Shown here in pieces: positions 11,473 through 24,646 of a stretch of DNA of 63,546 nucleotides. Location of the stretch: positions 5,491,828-5,555,373 of the forward strand of contig CM012954.1 in NCBI GenBank assembly GCA_000181795.3. The letters are read 5' to 3'. The first letter of the stretch is position 1. Every line of letters begins with the position of its first letter. The DNA is from Trichinella spiralis. Its lineage: Eukaryota > Nematoda > Enoplea > Trichinellida > Trichinellidae. The translations under genes and the position numbers were made by a program. The notes under the pieces are model-generated. The model saw nothing but the letters and a program-made list of their open reading frames with translations. It was not told the DNA's origin and made no database searches.

Positions 11473-14400
11473 CTATATGAGAGTTATCGGAGTCTCAGGG
11501 CTCTGTTTTGATGAATCCAAAACTGCTGCTCCACTAGAAGATGCTTCATTCGGAACTACCTGCACGGATGAGGGTCTCGATTGAATCCGATAATGCTTTC
11601 TACCTGCGTCATCGATAACATAAGTCAGCACTTGAACATTTTTTTTCGCTTTGTCAACCATTCCATTATGAATGGTAGATGCTGCTCTGGAAGATTCACA
11701 AAAACCATTATTTGTACTATTCAACTTCAATGTCGAAGGTAATGAAATATTGGAAGCACTTAAAGTATCATTTTTGAAGTTACCACGTCCCACCTAAAAG
11801 TTGATCGTGATGAATTAATAAATTAATTACAATTACAATTATAATGTCTCATCATACCTTGTTAAATTTAGCCATCAACAGTGACAATCTCATTTGGTCT
11901 CGTTTCAAATCCCGTAACGTAGCTAAAGGCCGCAGCCCATTTGCATTGAAATTTCTCTTCTCTCCATCCATTTGTACATTTTGACGTAGTAGCAGTAATT
12001 TTCCATTACCTTCGCAAACTCTGTTCTTCTTAATTATCATAACGTTTTTGCGTATATTAGTTGCTGAACATTCAGCGGTTTTTCTTAATTTATCGCATCC
12101 CACGGAAGATTTTGACGTCAACAATCGATAACTTCGTATTATCAAAGGTTTGCCATCCGGTCCAATTTTAGGCAACGCAGTTTTCAACAAAGCAACCTTT
12201 TTAAATAATAGAGGTTGATTTCCAGAGGTTTTTAACACTGCATTACCACCACCCTTAGCATGAGCAGTCACTTCCTCTGCAGACACTTGCACCTTTTCCA
12301 CCAAAACTGCTTCTGATGAAATTCCCAATGCATTTTGCTCCTTGTCTGAAATGTTGACTTCTGTTCTCAAATCACCATTAACATCAGATGAATTGCCGTT
12401 TACTGTCGAAGCAAATTCATTTCTATCACAAACTGCAGCCGCTTCTAAAAAAAGGTAATCAACAAAAATAACAAAATGAGAATATATAAACGTTCTGCTG
12501 AAGAAGTTTCTGCTGATGGAAAAGACTTACTTGGTGAAGGTAGCAAAGTTTCTACTTCTTTGGGCTCATTTTCATCGGTATTCATTTTGCTCGTCTCTTT
12601 GTTGGTTTCGTTGACAGCATTTGTGAATAGTGTATTACTGCATATATATTCCTCATCATCACCTGTCAAGTCAATTACAATGTTTTTCTCAGAATCTGAT
12701 GCTGAAGCACTTTCAGAATAAGAACTAAGATCAATTATTTCTAAAGTGCTGAAAGAAGATGAACCTGATAAAGATTGGACAGCTGCAACAGGCTCAGAAT
12801 TGCCCTCATTTATCATTGAAGAGGATGCAGCATCTGAGGTTAAACATTCCACTATTGATGTACTATGTTGCAATGGAGCAGGTTCAGACTGTGCATCTAT
12901 CGATGGTGAAGTTTCTGGAACAGATGCTTGTTCATTTACAATGTCTAATTTTTCAGATTCTTTAAAAACTGAATCATTTTCAAGAACCGTCTCAAACTCC
13001 ATTGCTGATTCCAAAACAGTGTTAGAAGAGTCTGTGTTTTGTGGACTTTCTGTTGACAATAAAACTGAATTCTTGTCTTTCTGAATAATGCTTTCAGAAT
13101 ACTCAGATTGCTGAGAAATTTCACAATTAGCAGAAGAATCTACATTACATGGCAAAGGTGGCTGCTCTAACTTTTCAGGTAACTCATTTTGTAATGCTGA
13201 ATCAGTATTTGATGGAAGCAGATCCGGAGAAACAATGCACTCACTAGCTCGTGACTCATTTTCAGTAACTCTATTGTTATCAGAAATATCTTCCAAGGGA
13301 CTGACAGCGGAATCTGACTTTCCCACTTCCAGTATTTCCGTTGATAACGGTTTTGCAGAAGTTGGAATCGCCTTTTTATTTGAATTTTTACTTTTTCCCG
13401 CTTTCTTCTTCCTACGTTTCTTCTTCTTCATTTCCAGAGTTACATTCATTCTCGGTACAGCAGTAATTTTATCTTTTTCATTCTCAGAAGAAGAGTTCCC
13501 TTTACTACTGCTCTTTTGCGCAGACTGTCCAATTTCACGATTCTGTTTTCGAGTCATAATTGCATATTTAGTAGTCTTCAATGATTTCGCATTATCAGAA
13601 GCATTCTGGTGATCCAAATTATCAGCAGCTCTTTTGTTTTTAACAGGCTGCTTTAAATTCAGAATTTTCGCTCTCTTTCGCTCCAAACATGACGGTTCTT
13701 CTTCAGCATGCTGAGCAGTTTTCCGCTTCCCACCACTTTTTCGTAAATCATTAGATGACGCTACAGAATCAGAATTAGCGGTAACATCGGAAACAGTTGC
13801 TGTAATGCCATTTTTTTCATTAGTCAGCTCTTGAAATGAACTCGAAATGCCTAAGGTAACAATATGATAAATACAGTTAGTAATAAACTGTTATTATTAA
13901 TAAAATAAATTTAACTCATAAGATTTGTAAAATTGCACGTTCAATTCAGCCCACATAAAAGAAATCTATTACAATGAATTACATGAATCATACTAACCTG
14001 ATTATCATTTACCTTACAATAAACCCTGCATGAAAATCAATAAACAATTTTGAATAAGATTTTAAATGTCTCATTTTTTCATTATGCCCTCCTCCATAAG
14101 CTGTGATTTAATACTGTTTGAGAATTAATGTAATGAAACATCATAAAAATTACTTTACATTGACACTACAATTGGTATGGATAGAATTCTACTTCACGAA
14201 AGTTATTAACAAGTCAACCAATATTTTCATGAAATTGAAAATGATATGGTTAAATTCAAAAAAAATTTTTTCAGTTGAAGCCATTAATTAAAAAAAATTA
14301 AATAAGTAATTAACTAAAAATTATTTAAAAGCTTACCACTTATGATGCACAAAAGATGAGCATTTTTTTCATCAAGATGCATTTCATCGCTGAAAGAATT

Positions 14401-14982
14401 GTTCATCTTCATATTAGTGTGCAAGCAATCACGCAAATGTTCAGCTTGATGCAGTAAAGCATTGCGACACTTATCACTCACAAAAATATTATCAGTCATA
14501 TTTCCTTCTTCAGGTAATTCATTGTCAAGTTCTTCAGAGCACCTAAAATATGTATTTAATTTTCGAAGAATGTTACGTTAAGAGTTTATTCAAGCTGTTT
14601 CTATATCAGATCATCTACCCTTTCAATATGGAATCAGCATGATGCATTTCAGATGATACGTCAGGTTTGAAAGGATTGCATGACGCAGGAATTCTAAATT
14701 GAAAAGTAAAAGAAATTTTTTATATTTCTTAAATCTATCAACAAACTTTAACAGTCGGCCTAAATGGTAAAATATAAGAGATGAAAAGTCATTGAAGTGA
14801 TTACGCTCAAGAAAACACAGTAGCAAAATTCGATATGCTCCCAATTCTAAAACAGAAAAGATTAGAATAGAAAACTTTCGCAAATATATCGTACCGTGCA
14901 TGCGGATAGTAGAATTCTTTCCATCGGCAAGAATTTCAATTCTCTTGTGCAAATGCTTCAATGCAAGTTCCAATTTTTGCAT
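11473..14982 (-). CDS. large disordered nuclear protein with SUMO-interaction motif; possibly ATF7IP/LIN-65-like
   Basis: Seven exons on the minus strand: 14982-14895, 14846-14747, 14693-14619, 14542-14337, 13850-12531, 12444-11858 and 11793-11473. They sum to 899 codons with all phases matching. The N-terminus starts with a helical, heptad-like segment (QKLELALKHLHKRIEIL). The middle is Ser/Glu-rich and disordered, with a strongly basic block KKKKRRKKKAGKSK near residue 296 that looks like a nuclear signal. Near residue 546 lies VIDLTGDDEE, a textbook SUMO-interaction motif that closely resembles the one in ATF7IP (MCAF1), a cofactor of the H3K9 methyltransferase SETDB1. The fibronectin-III domain usual at the ATF7IP C-terminus is not evident, so that link is a suggestion only. 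The exon 14846-14747 has an alternative internal 45 nt intron. The start at 14982 is the first ATG before the helix. Confidence 0.65.
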
Positions 14983-16674
14983 TTTTTGAAAATAAATAGA
15001 TATAAATGTACAACAAAATGTTTGCTTCACAGAAACATAACACTCACAACAACATAAAGTACAACAATAATTGGAACTGACTGAACGTATACTGTAGTTG
15101 CACGTTCAAGTACTTACCTGCTTATCTTTATAATGATGTGACAGAAATAATTACTTACTTAATAATCATATAAACATAATGAAACCACTTTAAAATTTTT
15201 TATTAATTTTTATAACTTAAAACCATCATCAAGAAAATTTAGTTGATGGAAATTTCTTAATCAGATTGCACATAGACAAATTGTCTATATGTAATAAAAC
15301 CAAATTTTAATAACTGGAAATATTAACTTGTGAATTCAAATTATCAAATAGATAGGATTTATTATGTTGACTATCATTAAAAAAATTATTAGATTTTACG
15401 AGACATTTATGCTGTTTAAAATTATGCAACATACATGTGAATCTGCTTCTGATAACCAAAATATGAGCAAACGCTGCAATTTTCATATTCATTTATTACT
15501 CATTTAATATAAATGCATACATTCATTTTAGTACACTTACTTTGATTTAAATCTAATAATCAATCATACTGGCAAAAGTTAATCGTAAATTTAAAAAAGC
15601 ATTACAAAATTTTTCATGAAATGCAAAATGCATAGAATAAAAATCAAGTGTTTGCAGCATAAAATAGTTTATGTTTTAAAGATTAAATAATATAAATCTT
15701 ACTGATTAGAACAATATTTCAAGTAGATAAATGCAAATAATAATTTAATAAAAAATTAGGACTTAATTTTAAATTAATTTATAAACCTAAACTCATGTTA
15801 CTAATTATACGGTAATGATGATAAAGTATGATTTGCTACAGTAAAATAAATTTAATACTTGAACGCCAAATTATCAATGAAAATTTTCGTGAAATTATTT
15901 TTCAGTAAAAAACAGAAAATTTCTTCAAAATACTCATTTAATACTTTTACATGTTAAACTCTTTTATTCTGAAATTGCAGTTTATCATATAATCTGCAAA
16001 TGGTTTACACGTTGTTGGTCGATGCTAGTTTTTGATTGGTCGTTAATTCTAGCTACGATATTGGTTATTTTAAATTGATAGTCGATTGGTATATAGTTGA
16101 TTACTACATGTTTGCATAACATGGCCTAAAACAAGGTAACTGATTAATTAATAAAAACATTTATTTATACAACGAATATCGACCCCGACTAGGCAGCTAA
16201 GCGCACAATAATGGTCGGGTAGATTCTATATACATTTAGTAAACAACTGTCCACCAATCATGGAGTAAAGAAAATAGTCAACAAAATAGTGGAAACCAAC
16301 GACCTATCAGATTGTAGTAGCAAGCATCTGTCGCAAACCCCTCGTGACTAGCTTTCATGTGACTGCCAAGTATAACTTTTATCTTATTACTTATTTGCAG
16401 TAGGAATAACGGAATAACATCGACCATAGTGCATTCGCCTATTGATACAAAATGAATAGCGTAAGTTTATAAAAATTAATTTTATTATTGCATTGCTGCA
16501 AATCGTAAACTGTTTAAGACGTATTCATTTTATTTCCTATTCATTTCATTAAATCAGTGAATTTTATGGATAGCTGCTAATTATCATCATTCAGTACTGT
16601 TTTCGAAAGATAATGATAGAAATGTAAACAATTACTTCAAATTTAATAAGGGTGTAAAGTGAATCATTAAAAGT
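14983..16674. other. AT-rich intergenic region
   Basis: No gene supported. A GC-rich inverted pair, CCCGAC and GTCGGG, sits near 16180-16220. A lone ATGAATAGC before a GTAAGT donor at 16452-16466 could be a first exon, but nothing downstream continues it. Confidence 0.4.
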
Positions 16675-17807
16675 TTAACTGTTTTCGGAATGATAAATCA
16701 CACTATCCGTTATTTCTTTTTCTAAATGGTCGACGTTTGAAAAAACTTTAACCATGCTTTTATCAGCACTCAATGAAGTACCGCCTACGCTTTTCAGAAA
16801 CCAACGACGGTCTTTCCTGCACATAACTGCTTCTCCATCTCCCTAAACACAATTACTTGTACATCATAAATCAGAATGCAGCTCAAATGCTTTATAACGT
16901 ATAGCTAAAGTGACAGCAGATGGCTGTTTAAATTTCAATTTGTAAAGAAAGAACTTTCCATGAGTTGTAATTCAGAATCATTATCCGCCATTTCTTCAGT
17001 GCAAATTGTTTTTGCGCCGCTTTGCGATTCTTCACATTTTCCAATTGGCCAACGTTTGACTGAAATGGCCTTTTTACGATCTAAAAGTTGCTATGCATAA
17101 GGAATTCAACAGTGAATTTAAACAAGATCCCACTTTTCCATAGAACTCTTCTAATAAAAATACAGTCATCCATGAAATCAGCTATTGAATTGATCATGCT
17201 TGAAAAACAAATTGGCCATGTTCTTCGGCTAAATTGAATCGGGCTTTGCAAAAATAATAAAGCTATATCGTGATCCATTCCTTTGAATGATTTGGCCATT
17301 GTCGTAAAAAATGCTACATTAACTGTTTCATTGTTTACTGGATTGAAAATATGAAAGCGAATGCAGTTCGTTTCCCTAAATATTCAATATGTGAAAAGTT
17401 TTACAAGAAAGAAATCTGCATGCACTTGAAAAGACAACTAGCCGTGGTAAGTATGACATCTGAATGGGCATTTTCTTTATTAGAGATTACCAAGAAACCT
17501 AGGCATGTAATTCGCTGATAACCAAAGTATTTGCCTTGACAATATCCTTTTACTTCTATTGACCAAGGCATATACTCTTCGGGTAAGATTGTTTGGTTAT
17601 TTGAGGAATTTAAAAAATCCTGAACTACTGATTTCCCACATTCTTTTGACATATCTCGACCAATTACAAAAGAATACTGATGGTCTACTGGGGCAAATAT
17701 TTTCCAAGCCATCTAAATAACTTACTATAAAATAAAAGTTGTATTTGCAGCACGTATTATCTTACCACAATAGATGAAAAATAAATGAAAAAAATACTGC
17801 TGCGCAT
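16675..17807 (-). CDS. secreted trypsin-like serine protease homologue, catalytically dead
   Basis: Exons: 17807-17766 (signal peptide MRSSIFFIYFSSIV), 17712-17426, 17375-17134, about 17080-16955 and 16842-16675. The fold signature of family S1 is clear: PWSIEVKG, then VILTTASC where active enzymes have VLTAAHC, then HDIALLFLQSPIQF with the catalytic-Asp motif DIALL intact, PIC, and finally GDGEAVMC where active enzymes have GDSGGP. The catalytic His is therefore Ser and the catalytic Ser is Gly, while framework cysteines remain. The protein is probably secreted and acts by binding rather than cleaving. Expanded trypsin-like families, many inactive, are known in trichocephalid nematodes. The junction between the last two exons is not resolved: the best donor near 16955 leaves a phase mismatch, so a small exon or a different site may be missed, or the gene may be decaying. 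Confidence 0.65.
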
Positions 17808-19241
17808 CTTTTTGTTTTAAGTGAAATACTAAAATCCGTTCATTTTAGATCGAACGCATACATTTTACAAAATATATATTTACAATAAAGGCAGGTGAAG
17901 ATGGCTATGTAAGTATTATTTTATTTTCTTTTCATTAAAAATACTTCGAATAATTAACAGTGAAACATTATTGTAAATTTGCAATACAGAATAATGATAT
18001 TGAAACTTATTGTGCAAATGATCATCGTCATCAAAGTGCTACAATAAATAAAACACAATTTCACTTAAATGATTGTTTTGAAATATGCATTATTACATAG
18101 TATTAACACATAACTACATGGAAGCAAGAACAAATAAAACAAAAATAAGCAGCTATACAGACTAGTTTCAGTATTACCCGAATGTCTCCACAAGATTTTC
18201 GACCATGCAGTGTATTTTGAAAGTGTAACAATATTCACTTTCAATAATTTAAAGCATGCAACAATAACATCTGAATTATGCAATAATAAATGACAGTAAA
18301 ACTCCTACACAACTACTATTCAAGTGACTGGCAAGCGGGCTTGAAGTTTGAATTGGCAAAGTGCCGGCAGCTCTGCTGTAAATATGACCGAAGACAACAA
18401 ACCTGCCTCATTCGAACTGCTGCTCAACATTTGTCTGCCTCATTATTCGTTAATAAACTGAAACTTTTAGTGTTAGTAGGCAGTTACCTCTGATAAATTT
18501 AATAAATCAAATACACTTCAGTATTTCAATATCATTCCATTTCTTAACATACAAAAAGTGATTTTCACGTTTTGAATCAAGTTCTCCTAATATGCATTCA
18601 AAAAATTAAAATTTTTCCATAAAAATACTTAAATGTTTTAATTTTATTTATTATATGCAATTCTCTTCGCAAACCATTCAAGTATAAATGAATTAACTGA
18701 AGTATCAATTAAGATTGCAAATCTGCCAAAGAAATTTCTATATTCAATTATAAATCATCAAATAACTTTTATTAAAGTAATTTTAATAATTCTTAAAAAT
18801 GAATTTAACTTTATGTTCAATATTTTAAGTAATGTTTTCTTATATAACATCAAGAAAATTTTTTTTAAACCTGAATATATTTTAAATACCGTACGCTCCA
18901 TTTTGTTTTTATCGCTCTACAAGTTTAGCGACTGTTATTCAATAAGTAGTAGGACAGTTTGTCGCTCAGTTGCTTACTCCAGCAACGTATGTAGCAAGAG
19001 GTATATAAATATTTAATATTTTCATCGTCATCTCTTTGTGATTTTTTATTGAAAATTTCTTGTGCTGCTCAATTATTGCTGCATGCAGTTTTCAACAGGC
19101 TAGTGTGTTTTTATTTTAGTTGTTGTTCATTTGATTGAAATATAATTCTCTGTAAATTTCAACGAACATTTCGTGATTATTCTCAACCTGATTTTCATTT
19201 TTTAACGGTTGCGTGGAAACCGATTTGTCTGTTAATTTGCC
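17808..19241. other. intergenic region upstream of the SCHIP1 homologue
   Basis: A plus-strand frame at 18290-18493 contains KCRQLCCKYDRRQQTC but has no splice or family support. Otherwise AT-rich. The stretch 18890-19000 is less AT-rich and may hold the promoter of the next gene. Confidence 0.35.
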
Positions 19242-21371
19242 ATGATGAATATAAGCTTTTCAGACGTGATGATTGATCTCAACGAATGTGTGGACCTAAA
19301 TGCTGAGGGAGTGGATATAAAAAATAACAATCGCATACAAGACAAGCAGATGGTCAGTTGTGTGACTGAAAGTGGTACGTCAGAAATGGTGACGCATGGT
19401 CAACGTGGTTGCGCATTAGATTCCGCACGACGATTTACCGAAGCATTCGATGAATGTGATTCGAGCTGCTCAGTACGAAGAAGTTCTAGCATTGAAGACG
19501 AAGAGAAATCTGCTTTTTCTCATGCTTCTAGTCTTGAGAGTGCTCCACACACTGATTTACCTTCAGATAGAATTGCATCAGACGGAGGAGAGGTATTTGA
19601 TGGTGATAGTTCGTCGCTTGGAAGCAGCATCTCTTGCAGTGAAGGTAGCTTTATTCTCACAAATGGTGATGACGCGTCTGCTACTGCTAATCAATGCTTT
19701 CATGAAGAGCCCGAATTAGCTGCCGTCAATTGTCGGCACATAGAAGAAGCGAAAGATTTGGGTCAATGTTTGTCGAGCATTTGTAATGATCTAAATTCTA
19801 TAGACACTCTTTTACCTGTGGTTGATTTTGAGAAACTTGAAAAGGATTGGGTACAGGCAGCTAAAGATGTAAATACAAATCAGCGACGTAAAGTAAATTT
19901 TTCTGATAATTTCCAACTCTCCTGTCTTTATAAGTCAATATTAATTAAGATAATGAGTGAAGAAGTACGTCGTCGTTTAGCAATGGAAGAGCCCGATGAG
20001 CCTTATTGGTGTAATTCTAAACGCCAGTTCAATCGTTTTACACTGAGCTCTAGATTGCAATCGGCAATGAAGTTGCAGGTAAATGAATGGTGTGATATTT
20101 GCTGCTGCATGTTCTGATTTAAACTTGTATATGCAAGTAACGTAAAATGGCAGCTGTGATTAATTTATAATTTCTTAATTTAATTCTTAATGAAGCTGTA
20201 ATTTTATTATGGATGGGCTTGTCGTAAATTAAAAGAAAGGATTATAATAAGCACGATAGCCTGTTTTGAGCACGTTTTGAATTGATCTTTGAAATAGCTG
20301 ACGAAATTGATTTTGCACAATTGATGACGCATGCTTTCATTGGTTTATCTTAACCTTTTTTTTATCGTTTTTACCGCAGTTTAGAATTCACGACCTTTGT
20401 TGGGTTGTAGAAATTTGAGAAGTTTTCTTCAATTTAGGTGTGCTTTATTAATGACGACATGCTGTGTGAAGAAAATGATGGAGACGATAAAGTTGTTGAC
20501 GACGGTGTTATTCCGAAAAGCGTTTCTGAACCAAATTTTACCTCAGCACAGTTTTTTGATGTAATATCGTTTTGTTGTAATAATACAGGATAAAAGACGT
20601 GGGATTATTATTTTGCAGGTTGACGTCAACAATCTTCAACAAGCAGATTCGGAGACTGGAGAATTGTCAAGTCAGCTGAGTGCTTCTGAACTGAGAAGGA
20701 AAAGTTGCGCGGAACAGGAAAACGGAACCTTCATGGCAAGGCAGAAGAGGCTGGAATTTGAGGCGACCATGCTATTCATGAAAGCCAAGGAAACTGCTCG
20801 CATGCAAATGGAAGTAGAAAGACAAGCAAGGCAGAAAAATTCTCTCATAGACAATTTGGTAAATTGCATAAATCATATTCATTTTTTCCTTTTCTATTTT
20901 TTCACTCAAATCGAACTTTTTATTACGTTCAGATTGGATTTCCGATAAGCTGTCAGAAAAAACTCAGTCGATCGCAGCTGACAGCCATGTCAACCACGCG
21001 TCTACAAATTATTCTCAATGACATTCATTCAAAAATTAATGGTATAATTTGTTTGAAAAGATTTTTCTCATTATTCCACTAGAAGAAATATGTTGTCTTT
21101 TTTTCTTCAGCACTTAATGAAGAATTGGTGCAACTGCTGATGCAAAGGGACAGTTTGCACATGGAACAAGATTCAATGCTGGTTGATATTGCTGATTTTC
21201 TACAGTAAGAAGAGTTTGCGTGTTTCGTTGAGTGGTAATTTGTGGGTGAATAAAATTTGAAATTTAAGGCATCAATGCAATCAGAAATCTCTCCTGACTG
21301 GTGAAAGCTGCACTGAAAGCAAATCCAAAGGGAAAAAATACAATCGGCTGTTGAAAATGTTTCGAAGGTAG
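19242..21371 (+). CDS. SCHIP1: schwannomin-interacting protein 1 (SCHIP1) homologue
   Basis: Six exons: 19242-20078, 20438-20560, 20619-20858, 20933-21041, 21111-21204 and 21269-21371. They give 501 residues with every phase matching. The first half is acidic and Ser-rich with no clear domain. The second half matches the conserved SCHIP1 domain: [20 protein letters not shown], then [19 protein letters not shown], then [20 protein letters not shown], then a coiled coil with [25 protein letters not shown]1 binds the NF2 protein (schwannomin/merlin) and, in its IQCJ fusion, ankyrin-G. It acts at the cell cortex. The ATG at 19242 is followed by a second ATG, so either could initiate. A short C-terminal tail beyond the coiled coil ends in [12 protein letters not shown]. 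Confidence 0.9.
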
Positions 21372-22254
21372 AGATGTAGAGATTAGTTTCGAATTTGTTG
21401 AATTTTATTCTATTCTATTCCATTTCATAAATTGTTCACAAACTTGTTCCCTGCTCAATTGTATGCATCATCCGCTTTCTGTTTCATTTTTTTTGTTTTC
21501 TATTTTCGCTTATATGAAGTGCTTTTTCAAAAATCGCTGCCTTTAGAGAAGAAAAATTACTATGACTTTTGTGAATTGGCTGAATTTATACTCTTTGAAT
21601 TATGTACCATTGTTAGTTACTTTTTATTCCAATGCTAGCGATAAGACGAAATGAAAGAAATTCAAAATGCTTTGTTTAGTTTTATAATTAAATGGAATAA
21701 CAGAAAAAAAATGTTTTTCTTAATTTTTTGGGGGAAAAAAGATTATTTGAATGGAAAATGTTGGACAAGAAATTGTATTTTCATAATTTTATTTTAATAC
21801 ACGCCTGTCGTCGAATCTCTGCTTATTACGCTTATTCCGTCGTTGTGGATATAGATAATATGTATGATGGGGAATTTCAAAATCAACCAACCACAAATGA
21901 TTCTTACTTTTTACTTGTACTGTAATGTTTTTGAACTGTATTCATAGAGTTCCAGCAATTATCTGACTGAAATTGATTACAGTGTATTTTAGTAATGTAT
22001 AATGAAATAGAATAACAAGAAAATTGGAAAAGCGAAGCGTGTGCTTTTCATAAATTTCATTTTCCAATTGAAAGAGATCAAAATGAAAACTGTATATAAT
22101 TATATGATCAGTTTGCGTTTTAATTTTCTTTTCATCAATTTCATTTTATTGATTAAAAATAGTTTTTCTTAAAAATTTATTCCATATAATTCATAAATAA
22201 TAATAATAATCATAAAAAATTGGATACTCAATAAAAAGAAAATACATGCTTTTA
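21372..22254. other. 3' flanks of two converging genes
   Basis: No coding exon supported. AT-rich with several AATAAA-like strings. Confidence 0.5.
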
Positions 22255-23161
22255 TTATGCACCACAAGACATGGCTGTTCGGTTATGGGCATTTCGAATT
22301 ACTACGCCAGTTGCAGATTCATTGTTCAAATGTCTGTCGTAATAAGATTCTCGATTTCCTGTTAAGCGAATCTGAAAAATAATTAAATTGTTCACTGAAT
22401 TCCATTGAAATTGGATAAAGTATAATAATTTTTTACCAGTGCATTTTGACTAGTCATAATTGTAATTTCTATTTGGGGATAAGTTTCAGTTTGATTGACG
22501 TTGCAGTGTGTTTCGAAATAGCCTTGAAATTTACTGCCTTCAGTTTCCCATACGGTCCAATGAACCTGAAAGTTTCCAATAAAATTGTTGTAATATTTAA
22601 AAATTAAAAACAATATTTGCTTTTACCAAATTTTTTTCCGCAGTCACGAGAAAGACAACTTTTTGTTTGTCGGTTGTAATTTCAATATCGACATAATTCG
22701 ATTCAGGTGTCAGTTGGATGCACATAATTTTATGATCCACAGGCTTGAGCATGAAGCTTATTGGAACTGTCTAGAATATTTAATAATTTTTTAAAAAAAA
22801 TATCAACGAGAATTTCTGAAAAATTTCTACTACCGTAGGAGTGTGACGATCGTTTGATTTTTTCATCTCAACATTATCCGTTTCCAATTCAACTGTCGTA
22901 ATCGTTGTATCCGGTTCAATTGTTGTTGTCTCAGTTTCATTGTTCAGCGTTGTAAGCATATCATTTGTCTGAATCAATTTAATTAATGAGTGAACAATTA
23001 CGAACGACTGTCATTTTTGCACATTTGTAAAACAAAATGCCCATTACACTTACGGTAGTGATGTTTGTTTCAACAGTCTGTTCACAGTATGGCATTTGAA
23101 GGCAAAGAAGGATAATTAATAAATGGTTGAAAAAATGATGCGCGTTCAATTGATAATTCAT
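22255..23161 (-). CDS. small secreted protein of unknown family
   Basis: Five exons on the minus strand: 23161-23054, 22968-22834, 22770-22627, 22565-22437 and 22371-22255. They give 210 residues. All four introns are in phase 0. The start follows a TTTTCAG acceptor at about 23205. The N-terminus has a hydrophobic signal-like core (HLLIILLCLQMPYC). A Thr-rich, probably O-glycosylated linker comes next (ETETTTIEPDTTITTVE), then a beta-rich domain with FMLKPVDHKIMCIQL, VDIEITTDKQKVVFLVTAEK and VHWTVWETEGSKFQGYFETH, and a C-terminus NRTAMSCGA. The few cysteines suggest one or two disulfides. I do not recognise the family. A galectin-like or other beta-sandwich binding domain is possible but unproven. 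Confidence 0.75.
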
Positions 23162-24646
23162 TTTTAACAACAATAACAGCTTACGCTTTCTTCTCTCCGA
23201 ACTGAAAATTTCCAATCATGACTAAATTTTATACCATCCACTCACCTGCTGTTGAATACTTCAGCGTGCCAAATAGCACTTTAGTCACGATATAGTTGGA
23301 GCAAAATAAAATTTGTAGCGTTTAAAATATGCAAATTTCTACCACGTCACGCATAATGTTGTTGACCGGCTGTGCAATGCTGATTCGATACCAAAGAAAG
23401 CATTGTTGTCGATTGATATTTGAAAGAGAAGAATATTTTTAAAAAAAAGAAAAAAAGAATACTGCAGCATTATTTGTAATTTTGACAAAATGATTCATGT
23501 GATGTGATGATCAGCGCTTGTAAACTTTTCTGATACAAAGGGCACTTGCATCATTTGAATTGCTCAAAATGTCAGTAAATGTTAAAAAAAACAATTGATT
23601 ATTATTCAAAAGTAATTATTATTCAACGTATTAAAGTCAAATGAAATGAAATACAAGCATTTATAAATTTATTTACTATATTTTGTTTTTTTGCACGTAA
23701 CTTTAAAGTAAACTGTTTATTGTCATTATTTATATGTTCATTCAGCAGAAATGAGCAATCGTCGATGATTAATTCGTCGATGTTTCCACTTTACACTTAT
23801 TGTATATAATATAATCTATTGCATGATAAAATACTGTTTTTTTCTGAAAAATGAAATTGTATAATTTCAAATTACTGTAGTCGTATTTGTTGTTCAGTTC
23901 AATGTATCATTTTTTTGCGACACAGTTCAATTCAGGTCAACTAGTACCTGATTAGGTGAAACCTAGTGATAAAAAGTAAACAAAAATCTGTTGACGTGAC
24001 AATGATTAAAAATCAAATCTGTATCAAAGGAAAAATTTATTCAAATATTATTCATAAAAATCGTAATTTCACAAGCTACTATTGAACAAGTTGTCAACAC
24101 TTCAGTAAAGATGCAGTTGAACAATTCATTATGATAACAATTTTGTTCAATAATTCCGAATAATAATAATAATCATCAAATATGAAATATTAACGTGAAA
24201 AAAATCGTGAACTTTTTACCTGACACACCTTATCTAGAAATTGTTATAAAAACTCGACCACAAGCGTGCAGCAAAAGTCCAATTTGTCGATTATGAGCGT
24301 CAAGTGAAATAAGATGGAGTTATGGAAATTTCAAAAGTAACGATGATTTAATTTGTACAAAAATTATAAATCAAAATCAAACATTTTGAAATGTAAATAA
24401 TAATACATTGAACATGTTTTGATTTTTATTCAATCTTCATTTTTACGTCGATGATACCGTGTGATTTGTTTATTGAATATTTATATTTATTGAATTTATT
24501 TCTTATTTTTTATTACATCAACTTTTATTTATATGAATATTCGAAATTAAAAAAACAAACAAACAATTATAATTGATATTTTCCATTTTTTTCTGAATTA
24601 CACAATTTTGCATACGTAAATGATTAATTTCTCATGCAAGTTTTGA

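Noticed and set aside
12746-13612. Plus-strand frames inside the SIM-containing gene
   Set aside because: Antisense shadows. The minus-strand model has matched splice phases through seven exons.
16452-16466. ATGAATAGC followed by a GTAAGT donor, a possible first exon
   Set aside because: No downstream plus-strand exon could be joined in frame, and short matches of this sort are expected by chance in 63 kb.
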